Of a stretch of 64,000 nucleotides of DNA, positions 42,838 to 50,901 are shown piece after piece. A model generated the notes under the pieces. The model did no database searches. It was not told the DNA's origin and worked only from the letters and a program-made list of their open reading frames with translations. Numbering within the stretch: position 1 is the first letter of the stretch; every line of letters starts with the position of its first letter. The stretch comes from Pseudomonas sp. SID14000 (lineage in GTDB: Bacteria > Pseudomonadota > Gammaproteobacteria > Pseudomonadales > Pseudomonadaceae), in the NCBI RefSeq assembly GCF_002165135.1, contig NZ_NFZQ01000019.1, positions 16,315 through 80,314 of the forward strand, written 5' to 3'. Both the position numbers and the translations under genes were made by a program.

Positions 42838-44172
42838 ATGAGCTCATCACGCGAGCCCGGGCTGATCCGCCGGGGCGTGTTCTGGCTTCTGCTGCTGGGG
42901 CCGCTGTTCTTCCTCAGCTACGGGCTGGCGAACAACCACACGGCCGGGCGCAGTGATGTCGGCAGCCTGGTGTTCAGTTGGGAAAGCCACACGCCGTTGT
43001 GGCCGTGGACGATCATCCCGTACTGGTCGATCGACCTGCTATACGGCTTGTCCTTCCTGCTGCCGCGCACCCGCCAGGAAATGGACCGGCACGCGCTGGC
43101 GCTGCTCACTGCGCAGTTGATCAGCGTCACCTGCTTCCTGCTCTGGCCGCTGCGCTTCACCTTCGAACGGCCGGAACTGGGCGGGGTATTCGGCTGGTTG
43201 TTCGATGTGCTGATGGGCTTCGACAAGCCGTTCAATCAGGCGCCTTCGCTGCATATTGCCCTGCTGGTGATCATCTGGACGATGTTTGCCCGGCACGTGC
43301 GGCGCCAACCCTGGCGTTGGCTGATGCATGGCTGGATGGCACTGATCGGGGTGTCGGTGCTGACCACCTGGCAGCACCATTTCATCGATGTGCCGACAGG
43401 GGCATTGGTGGGGTTCGTCTGCGTCTGGTTGTGGCCATATCGGGGGCAACTGCCCTGGCAGCAGGTGCACCTTGCGCGGGATGCCAAGCGCTGGCGGTTG
43501 GCGTTGTTCTATACAGTGGGTGGGCTGCTGTGCGCAGTGCCTGCCGTTACGCTGGGCGGCGCCTGGCTGTGGTTGACCTGGCCGGCCGTGTCGCTGGCTT
43601 TGGTGGCGCTGAACTATGGCGTGCTCGGCGCAGGCGGGTTTCAGAAAGGCGCCGATGGGCGCTTGTCGAATGCAGCCAGCTGGCTGCTGGCACCGTACCT
43701 GATTGGGGCGTGGGTCAACTCGCGGTTGTGGACCTGGCGGCACCCGCAGGCCGATGAAGTGTGTGATGGCGTGTACCTTGGGCGCGTTCCAGGGCATGGC
43801 GCGCAGTTCGCTGGGGTGGTCGATTTGTGCGCTGAGCTACCGTGTCATGTTCAGAACAGCGCCGCTCCTACACAGGTCGCGTCCGCCATTGGCTACGCAT
43901 GTTTTCCTACCCTGGACCTGATCGCCCCGGAAAGCCCATTGCTGCACCAGGCCGCCATCGCCATCGAACGCCTGCGCTCCCAAGGCCCGGTACTGGTCTG
44001 CTGCGCCCTGGGCTATTCGCGCAGCGCCAGCGCCGTGGCCGCCTGGCTGGTGCTCACGGGCCGCTGCAGTGATGCTCGCCAGGCCGAAGCGCTGATCCGC
44101 AAGGCCCGCCCCGGCGTGGTCCTGCACAGCGCACATCGCCAAGCCTTGCAACAGCTAGGGACACAACCATGA
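42838..44172 (+). CDS. PAP2 and dual-specificity phosphatase fusion (YnbD-like)
   Basis: A 444-residue fusion. The N-terminal membrane part (six helices) has PAP2-type motifs PSLH (136-139) and QHHFID (His180, Asp184), the form seen in inositol-phosphoceramide-type PAP2 proteins rather than PSGH. The C-terminal soluble part ends in a dual-specificity phosphatase loop C389-x5-R395 (CALGYSRS), with an Asp candidate in the LDLIAP loop. It could dephosphorylate a phosphatidyl-alcohol phosphate and a diacylglycerol-linked diphosphate. It starts directly after the preceding stop (spacing zero) and overlaps the next gene by four bases. Confidence 0.85.
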   Translation: MSSSREPGLIRRGVFWLLLLGPLFFLSYGLANNHTAGRSDVGSLVFSWESHTPLWPWTIIPYWSIDLLYGLSFLLPRTRQEMDRHALALLTAQLISVTCFLLWPLRFTFERPELGGVFGWLFDVLMGFDKPFNQAPSLHIALLVIIWTMFARHVRRQPWRWLMHGWMALIGVSVLTTWQHHFIDVPTGALVGFVCVWLWPYRGQLPWQQVHLARDAKRWRLALFYTVGGLLCAVPAVTLGGAWLWLTWPAVSLALVALNYGVLGAGGFQKGADGRLSNAASWLLAPYLIGAWVNSRLWTWRHPQADEVCDGVYLGRVPGHGAQFAGVVDLCAELPCHVQNSAAPTQVASAIGYACFPTLDLIAPESPLLHQAAIAIERLRSQGPVLVCCALGYSRSASAVAAWLVLTGRCSDARQAEALIRKARPGVVLHSAHRQALQQLGTQP

Positions 44173-44600
44173 CGCTGTATGTGGTGGCCAGCCTGCTGGG
44201 CCGTGGCAAACAACTGGAACGCCTGTCGGACGGCCTCACCTTGCTGGCCTTGGCCTATGGCCTGGCGCCCTTGCTGGGGACCCAGCTGCAACCGCTGGCC
44301 AGCCTGCTGTGCATTGTGCTGCTGGTGTTAGGTGTACTGCACAAGTACTGGGCCATCCGCGTGGCCGTGGATGCCGAACTGTTCGCCCACCTCGCTGCCA
44401 GCCGCGACCTGGCAGCGGACACCCAGGCTCTGGACCGCGCCCTGTTCGAGCTGAAACTCAAACCGCAGGCCACTGATTCCCGTGCCTGGCCTGCTCGCAG
44501 CCAAGCTGCGCTGGCCCTGTTACGCCGCCAGGCAGTGTGCCTGGGCCTGCAGCTGTCGCTGGCGCTGGCTACCCTGCTGACACTGCCTTTGAAGGGATGA
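44169..44600 (+). CDS. small membrane protein of the lipid operon
   Basis: A 143-residue protein I do not recognise. It has two hydrophobic helices near residues 18-55, a conserved-looking central charged stretch (AVDAELFAHLAASRDLAADTQALDRALFELK) and a third hydrophobic segment at the C-terminus. It has no Cys pair or catalytic motif that I can name. The start overlaps the preceding gene by four bases, so it belongs to the same translational unit. It may act as a partner or topological subunit of one of the membrane enzymes. Confidence 0.85.
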   Translation: MTLYVVASLLGRGKQLERLSDGLTLLALAYGLAPLLGTQLQPLASLLCIVLLVLGVLHKYWAIRVAVDAELFAHLAASRDLAADTQALDRALFELKLKPQATDSRAWPARSQAALALLRRQAVCLGLQLSLALATLLTLPLKG

Positions 44601-44610
44601 CTACCGATCC

Positions 44611-45234
44611 ATGCTCGCCAACCTGACCGCCTACCTCATCACTTCCGCCGCCCGCCTGATAACCGGCGCCCGCGCCCTGTGGCTGGGCTGCACGCCGCTG
44701 CCGGTGCAGCGCCTGTATTTCGCCAACCACAGTAGCCATGGCGATTTCGTACTGCTGTGGGCCTCGCTGCCGCAGCCGCTGCGCAAGCGTACCCGTCCGG
44801 TAGCCGGTGCCGATTACTGGGCCAGGCCGGGCATTCGCGATTTTCTTATCCGCAAGGTCTTCAATGGCGTGCTGATCAACCGGCAGCACAGCGCCGGCCA
44901 GGGCAGCCCGTTGCAGCCGATCCTCGAAGCCGTGGCCCAGGGCGACTCGCTGATCTTCTTCCCGGAGGGCACCCGCAATCTCGGCGACGAGCCGCTGATG
45001 CCGTTCAGGAGTGGGCTGTACCACCTGGCAGCAGCCAACCCCGACGTCGAGCTGGTGCCGGTGTGGATCGCCAACCTGAACCGGGTGATGCCCAAGGGCC
45101 GCGCCCTGCCATTGCCGTTGCTGTGCACATTGAGCTTTGGCGAACCGCTGCACCTGCAGCCGGATGAAAGCAAGCCAGCCTTCCTCGAGCGGGCCAGCCA
45201 GGCCCTGCTGAACCTGGCCCCCAAGGATGCCTGA
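44611..45234 (+). CDS. 1-acylglycerol-3-phosphate acyltransferase (PlsC-like)
   Basis: A 207-residue acyltransferase that forms phosphatidate from lysophosphatidate. The HX4D motif is present as NHSSHGD and the glycerophosphate-binding EGTR as FFPEGTRN; a third motif is VPVWIANL. The size is at the short end of the family. It overlaps neither neighbour strongly but the gap to the preceding gene is ten bases. It supplies the substrate of the next gene, cdsA-like, so the operon contains its own path to CDP-diacylglycerol. A housekeeping plsC would be elsewhere. Confidence 0.88.
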   Translation: MLANLTAYLITSAARLITGARALWLGCTPLPVQRLYFANHSSHGDFVLLWASLPQPLRKRTRPVAGADYWARPGIRDFLIRKVFNGVLINRQHSAGQGSPLQPILEAVAQGDSLIFFPEGTRNLGDEPLMPFRSGLYHLAAANPDVELVPVWIANLNRVMPKGRALPLPLLCTLSFGEPLHLQPDESKPAFLERASQALLNLAPKDA

Positions 45235-45235
45235 G

Positions 45236-46168
45236 ATGGACGACAACACCCTTTCCCTGTTCGCCGGCATCGGCGCCCTGCTGCTGCTCGCCAGCGTGAT
45301 CGGCCGCCTGCTCAAATGGCGCGCCGGCCCGGCCCCGCACGCGGTGATCGACAACCTCAACGCCCGCATCAACGCCTGGTGGGTGATGGTGCTGGTGATC
45401 GGCATCGCCTTCCTGTTCGGCAAATACGGCGTGATCGTGCTGTTCTACGGCGTATCGTTCTACGCCCTGCGCGAGTTCATGACCCTCACCCCGACCCGGC
45501 GCAGTGACTACCCGGCACTGGTGGCGGCGTTCTATGTGGCACTGCCGGTGCAGTACGTGCTGATCGCCATGGACTGGTACGGCCTGTTCAGCATCTTCAT
45601 CCCGGTGTACCTGTTCCTGTTGCTGCCGATCCTGGCCAGCTTCGGCGGCGACACCACGCGCTTTCTCGAACGCGCCTCGAAGGTGCAGTGGGGGCTGATG
45701 ATCGCGGTGTACTGCGTGTCGTCGGTGCCGGCACTGATGACCCTCGACATCCCCGGCTACGAGGGCCGCAACCTGCTGCTGATCGCCTGGCTGATCCTGG
45801 TGGTGCAGATCAGCGACGTGCTGCAGTACGTGTGCGGCAAGCTGTTCGGCAAGCACAAGGTGGCGCCCAACCTGTCGCCGTCCAAGACCGTCGAAGGCCT
45901 GGCCGGCGGCGTGGCCTTGGCCACCCTGATCGGCGCGCTGCTGTGCTGGATCACCCCGTTCACCTTCTGGCAGGCCGCGCTGATGGCGTTGGCGGTGAAC
46001 GCCATGGGCTTCTTCGGCGGGCTGGTGATGTCGGCGATCAAGCGCGACCGTGGGGTGAAGGACTGGGGGCACATGATCGAAGGCCACGGCGGCATGCTCG
46101 ACCGCATGGATTCGGTGTGCTTTGCCGCGCCGGTGTTCTTCCACTTTGTGCGGTATTGGTGGGCGTAG
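45236..46168 (+). CDS. phosphatidate cytidylyltransferase (CdsA-like)
   Basis: A 310-residue integral membrane enzyme that makes CDP-diacylglycerol from phosphatidate and CTP. The C-terminal PROSITE-type signature is complete: SAIKRDRGVKD-W-GHMIEGHGGMLDRMD. Seven to eight helices precede it. The ATG at 45236 is preferred because the upstream AAGG is at proper distance and the alternative (45227) sits on it. It is the last gene of the six-gene operon and resembles YnbB of E. coli, which is also a paralogue of CdsA. A perfect GC hairpin follows 40 bases downstream. Confidence 0.9.
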   Translation: MDDNTLSLFAGIGALLLLASVIGRLLKWRAGPAPHAVIDNLNARINAWWVMVLVIGIAFLFGKYGVIVLFYGVSFYALREFMTLTPTRRSDYPALVAAFYVALPVQYVLIAMDWYGLFSIFIPVYLFLLLPILASFGGDTTRFLERASKVQWGLMIAVYCVSSVPALMTLDIPGYEGRNLLLIAWLILVVQISDVLQYVCGKLFGKHKVAPNLSPSKTVEGLAGGVALATLIGALLCWITPFTFWQAALMALAVNAMGFFGGLVMSAIKRDRGVKDWGHMIEGHGGMLDRMDSVCFAAPVFFHFVRYWWA

Positions 46169-46207
46169 AACGTGTTCGCCTTGAACTTTCTAGTACCCGT
46201 AAGATCT

Positions 46208-46227
46208 AGCGCCGCCCGCGCGGCGCT
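46208..46227 (+). terminator. GC stem-loop after the lipid operon
   Basis: AGCGCCGC-CCGC-GCGGCGCT is a perfect eight-bp stem with a four-base loop, 40 bases after the cdsA-like stop. It has no T tract, so it may be a Rho-aided or processing site. The remaining 46228-46340 holds no gene that I can see. Confidence 0.5.
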
Positions 46228-46340
46228 CGGCCTCACAGGCAATAGAAAACTAAAGGCGAGCACTCAGCGGACTGATCGGATGGCAAAGTAAGCACATGCC
46301 TTCTGACACGTAAGAAATCAGCAAGTACCATCGGGCACCT

Positions 46341-46357
46341 ATACCCCCCAGGGGTAT
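46341..46357. promoter_or_regulatory. CsoR/CstR-type GC-tract palindrome
   Basis: ATACCCC-CCA-GGGGTAT is a perfect seven-base-arm palindrome just beyond the dmeR stop. This is the two-tract form bound by copper or persulfide sensors (CsoR/CstR). It is distinct from the single G-tract RcnR-type site upstream of dmeR. No copper gene is adjacent. Confidence 0.6.
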
Positions 46358-46384
46358 CCGTATCGCCATAGCTTGGCCGGTCTG

Positions 46385-46660
46385 CTACTTGAGGTACGAC
46401 CGCAGCAACGTCGCCACCTTGTCCGCCTCGTCCTGCCGCTCCTCGGCACTTAGCCCGTCCGCCACCAGGTGTTCGCGGATATGCCCTTCCATCACTTCGG
46501 CCATCAGCCCGTTCACCGCGCCGCGCACGGCGGCGATCTGCTGCAGGATCGCCAGGCAGTCCTTGTCCTGCTCCAGCGCTGTCTCCAGGGCAGCGGCCTG
46601 GCCTTTGATCTTGCGCACCCGGGTCAGCAGTTGCTTCTTGCTCTTCAGGGTATGTGCCAT
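46385..46660 (-). CDS. dmeR: RcnR/CsoR-family metal repressor, DmeR-type
   Basis: A 91-residue four-helix repressor. The Ni/Co set of RcnR is present at identical numbers: His3, Cys35, His60 and His64. This distinguishes it from FrmR (Pro2, Cys35, no His64) and CsoR (copper: Cys, His, Cys). The LQQIAAVRGAVNGLM block is the family signature. ATG 46660 gives His3; the longer 173-residue frame is an artefact. It is divergent from dmeF, as in the dmeRF pairs of other proteobacteria, and presumably derepresses dmeF when Ni or Co bind. Confidence 0.9.
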   Translation of the reverse strand: MAHTLKSKKQLLTRVRKIKGQAAALETALEQDKDCLAILQQIAAVRGAVNGLMAEVMEGHIREHLVADGLSAEERQDEADKVATLLRSYLK

Positions 46661-46682
46661 TGGGTTCCACACCATGCTAGGT

Positions 46683-46699
46683 ATACTGGGGTATAGTAT
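46683..46699. promoter_or_regulatory. RcnR/DmeR-type operator
   Basis: ATACT-GGGGTAT-AGTAT, an inverted repeat around a G tract, lies between the divergent dmeR (start 46660) and dmeF (start 46731) genes. It matches the TACT-Gn-N-AGTA form of RcnR sites with a four-G tract. Confidence 0.8.
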
Positions 46700-46730
46700 A
46701 TTTCTCGATGTTCCGGGAGCATGATAAACC

Positions 46731-47672
46731 ATGGCGACACAAACCTCAGACCGCTGGCAGCACAGCCACCAGTTCCATACCAGCAACCTGGGCGCCGAGC
46801 GCAAGACGCGCCTGGCGGTGTGGCTGACCGCGGTGATGATGGTGGCGGAAATTACCGGGGGCTGGTTCTTCAATTCCATGGCGTTGCTGGCCGACGGCTG
46901 GCACATGAGCTCCCATGCCCTGGCCCTGGGCCTGTCGCTGCTGGCCTATGCCGCCGCGCGGCGTTATGCCGGCGACCGGCGCTTTGCCTTCGGCACCTGG
47001 AAAATCGAGATTCTCGGCGGCTACTCCAGCGCCCTGCTGTTGCTGGGCGTGGCCGGGCTGATGGCCTTCCAGTCGGTGGAGCGCCTGCTGGCACCAGGGC
47101 CGATCCATTATGACGAGGCAATTTTCATCGCCACCGTGGGCCTGGCCGTCAACCTGGTTTGCGCCTGGCTGCTGCGTGACGACCATCACCATCACGATCA
47201 TCACCACCATGGCCACGACCATCACCATGACCACGGCCACCATCACCACGACCTGAACCTGCGCTCGGCCTACCTGCATGTAATGGCCGACGCCGCCACC
47301 TCGGTGCTGGCGATTGTCGCCCTGCTGGCCGGCAAGTACTGGGGCGCCGGCTGGCTCGACCCGGTCATGGGCCTGGTCGGTGCGCTGCTGGTGGCGCTAT
47401 GGGCCCGCGGGCTGCTGCGCGATACCGGGCGGGTGCTGCTGGATGCGGAGATGGACGCGCCGGTTGTGGAAGAAATCCGTGGGGTGGTCGCGCAGCTGCC
47501 GGTGCCGGCCAGCATCACCGACCTGCACGTGTGGCGCGTGGGCAAGGACCAGTACGCCTGCATTCTCGGCCTGGCCGCCCGGGCCGAATTCAGCGCCGAC
47601 AGCGTGCGCATGGCCCTGGGCGTACACGAAGAACTGGCGCACATCACCGTCGAGGTCAACCGCCTGGCATAG
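46731..47672 (+). CDS. dmeF: CDF-family Co/Ni exporter
   Basis: DmeF exports divalent cobalt and nickel from the cytoplasm in exchange for protons. The 313-residue protein has six membrane segments and a very His-rich loop at about 150-174, where over half of the residues are His and most others are Asp. The metal site is expected at LLADGWHM and HVMADAAT. The C-terminal domain is the usual cytoplasmic CDF fold. The N-terminus also carries HSHQFH, which is typical of DmeF. It is divergent from dmeR. Confidence 0.93.
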   Translation: MATQTSDRWQHSHQFHTSNLGAERKTRLAVWLTAVMMVAEITGGWFFNSMALLADGWHMSSHALALGLSLLAYAAARRYAGDRRFAFGTWKIEILGGYSSALLLLGVAGLMAFQSVERLLAPGPIHYDEAIFIATVGLAVNLVCAWLLRDDHHHHDHHHHGHDHHHDHGHHHHDLNLRSAYLHVMADAATSVLAIVALLAGKYWGAGWLDPVMGLVGALLVALWARGLLRDTGRVLLDAEMDAPVVEEIRGVVAQLPVPASITDLHVWRVGKDQYACILGLAARAEFSADSVRMALGVHEELAHITVEVNRLA

Positions 47673-47768
47673 CGCGACCAGACAGCTGGACGTCGAGCCC
47701 AGGCAACTGCGGCTCGGCCGATGGCCCTATGGTGACGAGTCATTCAGCCAGTCACCAGGAGTTGTGCC

Positions 47769-48113
47769 ATGTCCGATTTCATCACCGTCCTGCGCGAAAC
47801 CTGCCCGACGCCGGTCGTGGACGCCACCAAGTGGAAGCGCATCGGCGGCGATCCGCACACCGTCAACCTCAATGCCTACCTGTCGGCCGACGGCAGCAAG
47901 ATCATGGGCACCTGGATCTGCACCCCGGGCAAGTTCGAGGTCAACTACGAGAAGTGGGAGTTCTGCCACTTCCTCGATGGCTACTGCATCATCACTCCGG
48001 AAGGCGAAGAGCCGAAGCACCTGAAAGCGGGTGATGTGTTCGTGATCGAACCGGGGATGAAAGGCACCTGGGAAGTGGTCGAGACCGTGCGCAAGTACTT
48101 TGTCTTTGCCTGA
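47769..48113 (+). CDS. cupin_3 domain protein
   Basis: A 114-residue single cupin of the DUF861/EutQ-like type. Motif 1 is in GTWICTPGKFEVNYEKWEFCHFLDGYCIITPEG and motif 2 in KHLKAGDVFVIEPGMKGTWEVVETVRKYF. The usual His ligands of metal cupins are partly replaced (the first block has no HxH), which is normal in this subfamily and suggests a non-metal or alternative role. No neighbour suggests a pathway. It begins 96 bases after dmeF and stands alone before a REP pair. Confidence 0.8.
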   Translation: MSDFITVLRETCPTPVVDATKWKRIGGDPHTVNLNAYLSADGSKIMGTWICTPGKFEVNYEKWEFCHFLDGYCIITPEGEEPKHLKAGDVFVIEPGMKGTWEVVETVRKYFVFA

Positions 48114-48133
48114 TTCCACAAACCACACATAGC

Positions 48134-48229
48134 CCTGTAGGAGCAGCCTTGTGCTGCGAAGAGGCCTGCCCCGGCTCAGCACTTGTGTTGCCGTGACTGG
48201 CCTCTTCGCAGCACAAGGCTGCTCCTACA
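48134..48229. repeat. REP pair, variant core
   Basis: Inverted arms TGTAGGAGCAGCCTTGTGCT and AGCACAAGGCTGCTCCTACA, joined to CGAAGAGGCC/GGCCTCTTCG. The unit differs at several positions from both other families. It lies between the cupin gene and the mmsB terminator. Confidence 0.85.
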
Positions 48230-48255
48230 AACTGATCCAGGCCTGGCACTCGGGC

Positions 48256-48327
48256 AAAAAAAATCGCGGATCAGACGCCCTTCCCTCTGGTGCGCAGTTA
48301 CAGAGGGAAGGCCGCCTGGCCCGCGAT
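48256..48327 (-). terminator. large two-stem terminator of mmsBA
   Basis: On the minus strand the outer stem ATCGCGG/CCGCGAT (48321-48327 and 48263-48269) encloses an inner stem CCTTCCCTCTG/CAGAGGGAAGG (48301-48311 and 48279-48289) and is followed immediately by eight T residues (48256-48263 region). It ends mmsBA transcription, 18 bases after the mmsB stop. Confidence 0.85.
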
Positions 48328-48344
48328 GAAGCCCACCTCTTGCG

Positions 48345-49232
48345 TCAATCCTTCTTGCGATAACCCTCGACGATCGCCGAGAAGTCCTTGCCACCCTCGC
48401 CGCGCAGGCTCATGGCCTGGTACAGCTGCTGGGCCACGGCACCCAGGATCACCGGTTGATGTGCCTGCCGTGCTGCCTCGGTGGCCAGCCCCAGGTCCTT
48501 GAGCATCAGCTCGGCGCCAAAGCCACCGGTATAGCCACGCGATGCCGGTGCAGTCTCGATGATGCCCGGCCACGGGTTGTAGGTGTCCGAACTCCAGCAA
48601 CGCCCGGTAGAACTATTGATGATGCCGGCCAGCACCTTGGTGTCGATGCCCAGCGCGTTGCCCAGGGCCATGGCCTCGGACACGCCGATCATCGAGATGC
48701 CCAGCAGCAGGTTGTTGCAGATCTTGGCGATCTGCCCGGTGCCGACTTCACCGCAGTGCACGATGTTGCGGCCCATCTGCTCCAGTACCGGCTTGAGGGT
48801 GGCGAACAGCTCGGCGCTGGCACCGACCATGAAGGTCAGGGTGCCTGCCGCCGCGCCGCCGGTGCCACCGGACACCGGCGCATCGCCCATGTCCACGCCC
48901 TTGGCCGCTGCGGCCTTGGACACATCACGCGCCGTCTGCGGGTCGATGGTGCTGCAATCCACGGTCGGTGTGCCTGGGCGAATACCCGCCAACACACCGT
49001 CTTCGTTCAGGTACACGCTGCGCACATGGGCAGCAGCCGGCAGCATGGTGATCACCAGCTCGCTGTTGGCCGCCGCGTCCTTGGGCGACGGGCTGACCTG
49101 CCCGCCCAGTTCTGCCAGCTCGGCCAGCACGGCCTTGTTCAGGTCGAACAGGTTCAGTTGGTGCCCGGCCTTGATCAGGTTGCGGGCCATGGGTGCGCCC
49201 ATGTTGCCCAGGCCAATGAATGCGATACGCAT
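48345..49232 (-). CDS. mmsB: 3-hydroxyisobutyrate dehydrogenase
   Basis: A 295-residue NAD-dependent enzyme of valine catabolism that oxidises 3-hydroxyisobutyrate to methylmalonate semialdehyde. The N-terminal GLGNMGAPMARNL binds NAD, the substrate-binding DAPVSGGTGGAAAG and the catalytic Lys in GQIAKICNN are present. It starts ten bases after the mmsA stop, so mmsA-mmsB form an operon. The protein matches P. putida/P. aeruginosa MmsB in length. Confidence 0.95.
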   Translation of the reverse strand: MRIAFIGLGNMGAPMARNLIKAGHQLNLFDLNKAVLAELAELGGQVSPSPKDAAANSELVITMLPAAAHVRSVYLNEDGVLAGIRPGTPTVDCSTIDPQTARDVSKAAAAKGVDMGDAPVSGGTGGAAAGTLTFMVGASAELFATLKPVLEQMGRNIVHCGEVGTGQIAKICNNLLLGISMIGVSEAMALGNALGIDTKVLAGIINSSTGRCWSSDTYNPWPGIIETAPASRGYTGGFGAELMLKDLGLATEAARQAHQPVILGAVAQQLYQAMSLRGEGGKDFSAIVEGYRKKD

Positions 49233-49242
49233 GACTCTCTCC

Positions 49243-50769
49243 TTAGCGCAGGCTGATGGTGGTGTTCACACCATCGTTGACACTGTCGTCATCGAACCAG
49301 CGGGCGGTGACGGTCTTGGTCTGAGTGTAGAACTGCACCACTTGCTTGCCGTACGGGCCGAGGTCGCCGAGCTTGGAGCCACGCGAGCCGGTGAAGCTGA
49401 AGAACGGTACCGGTACCGGGATCGGGATGTTGATACCGACCTGGCCGACGTCGATTTCGCTCTGGAACTTACGCGCTGCCGCGCCGCTCTGGGTGAACAG
49501 GCCGGTACCGTTACCGAACGGGTTGGCATTGACCAGGGCAATGGCCTCGTCGAGGGTGTCGACCTCCAGGGTCACCAGCACCGGGCCGAAGATTTCCTGG
49601 GTGTAAACCTGCATGTCGGTCTTCACGCCCGAGAACAGGGTCGGGCCGACGAAATTGCCTTGCTCGTAACCAGGCACCTTGACGTCACGACCATCGAGTT
49701 CCAGCTTGGCGCCTTCCTTGATGCCGCTTTCGATCAGGCCCAGCACACGCTCCTTGGCGCGCTTGGAAACCACCGGGCCGACATCGGTACCTGGCTCGCA
49801 GCCGGCACTGACCTTGAGTTTGCTGGCCGCTTCCTTGATGTCCGGCAGCCATTCGCGGGCCTTGCCCACCAACACCGCCACCGAGGTGGCCATGCAGCGC
49901 TGGCCCGCCGCGCCGAAGGCGGCACCGACCAGGGCATTGACGGTTTGCGTGCGGTTGGCATCAGGCAGCACCACCGCGTGGTTCTTGGCGCCCATCATCG
50001 ATTGCACGCGCTTGCCGTGCTGGCTGCCCAGGTTGTACACGTGGGTGCCCACTTCGGTGGAGCCGACGAAGGAAATCGCCTTGATGTCCTGGTGGGTGCA
50101 AATGGCATCCACCACCTGCTTGCCGCCGTGCACCACGTTGAGCACGCCAGCCGGTATGCCGGCTTCCAGCGCCAGTTCGACCAGCAGCATGGTCGACAGC
50201 GGGTCTTGCTCGGACGGTTTGAGCACGAAGGTGTTGCCGCAGACGATGGCCATCGGGAACATCCACAACGGGATCATCGCCGGGAAGTTGAACGGGGTGA
50301 TGCCGGCGCACACGCCGATCGGCTGGCGCAGGGTGTAGGTGTCGACGCCGCCGGCAACGTTCTCGGCGAATTCGCCCATCTGCAGGGTGCCGATGGAGGC
50401 GGCGTGCTCGACCACTTCCAGGCCGCGGAAGATATCGCCTTCGGCGTCGGCCAGGGTCTTGCCCTGCTCGGCACTGAGGACCTGGGCGATGCGTTTGGTG
50501 TGTTCGCGGATCAGCGCCTGCAGCTTGAGCATGATGCGCATGCGCGCGCCGATCGGCGTGTTACGCCAGGTCTGGAAGGCGCGGTGGGCAGCGGCGACGG
50601 CTGCGTCGACTTCTTCGACGGTGGCGAACGGTACGCGCGCCAGCACTTCTTGGGTAGCCGGGTTGACGATGTCGCGCCATTCGGTGGTCTTGGACTCGAC
50701 CCATTGGCCGTCGATCAGCAGCTTGACCTGCTCGATTTTGGTCTGGTTAGGGGATTGCGGTGCGTTCAT
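49243..50769 (-). CDS. mmsA: methylmalonate-semialdehyde dehydrogenase (CoA-acylating)
   Basis: MmsA converts methylmalonate semialdehyde plus CoA to propionyl-CoA. The 508-residue protein starts MNAPQSPNQTKIEQVKLLIDGQWVES, at 50769 with AAGGAG upstream. NAD-binding FVGSTEVG and the catalytic Cys in GQRCMATS are visible, as is the conserved PIPVPVPFFSFTG segment. The long in-frame extension upstream to 51210 is antisense to the regulator and is not real. It precedes mmsB and both end in the two-stem terminator. Confidence 0.95.
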   Translation of the reverse strand: MNAPQSPNQTKIEQVKLLIDGQWVESKTTEWRDIVNPATQEVLARVPFATVEEVDAAVAAAHRAFQTWRNTPIGARMRIMLKLQALIREHTKRIAQVLSAEQGKTLADAEGDIFRGLEVVEHAASIGTLQMGEFAENVAGGVDTYTLRQPIGVCAGITPFNFPAMIPLWMFPMAIVCGNTFVLKPSEQDPLSTMLLVELALEAGIPAGVLNVVHGGKQVVDAICTHQDIKAISFVGSTEVGTHVYNLGSQHGKRVQSMMGAKNHAVVLPDANRTQTVNALVGAAFGAAGQRCMATSVAVLVGKAREWLPDIKEAASKLKVSAGCEPGTDVGPVVSKRAKERVLGLIESGIKEGAKLELDGRDVKVPGYEQGNFVGPTLFSGVKTDMQVYTQEIFGPVLVTLEVDTLDEAIALVNANPFGNGTGLFTQSGAAARKFQSEIDVGQVGINIPIPVPVPFFSFTGSRGSKLGDLGPYGKQVVQFYTQTKTVTARWFDDDSVNDGVNTTISLR

Positions 50770-50856
50770 CTGCGTTCTCCTTGGAATTATTGTCGGGACG
50801 AGATCGCCATTGCCGGGCAAACGCGAGGTGGCGTCCTGAGGCTTGTTTCGAGTATA

Positions 50857-50870
50857 GATGTGCAAACATC
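50857..50870. promoter_or_regulatory. inverted repeat in mmsA-LysR gap
   Basis: GATGT-GCAA-ACATC lies 32 bases upstream of the LysR start and 88 bases from the mmsA start, inside the divergent promoter region; candidate binding site of the LysR regulator. Confidence 0.45.
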
Positions 50871-50901
50871 CAACAAGAACGCACAAAAAAACCGGATCAT
50901 C

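Noticed and set aside
46233..46670. A 145-codon minus frame before and across dmeR
   Set aside because: It lies in another frame from DmeR, whose four metal ligands are exactly placed; the frame has no signature.
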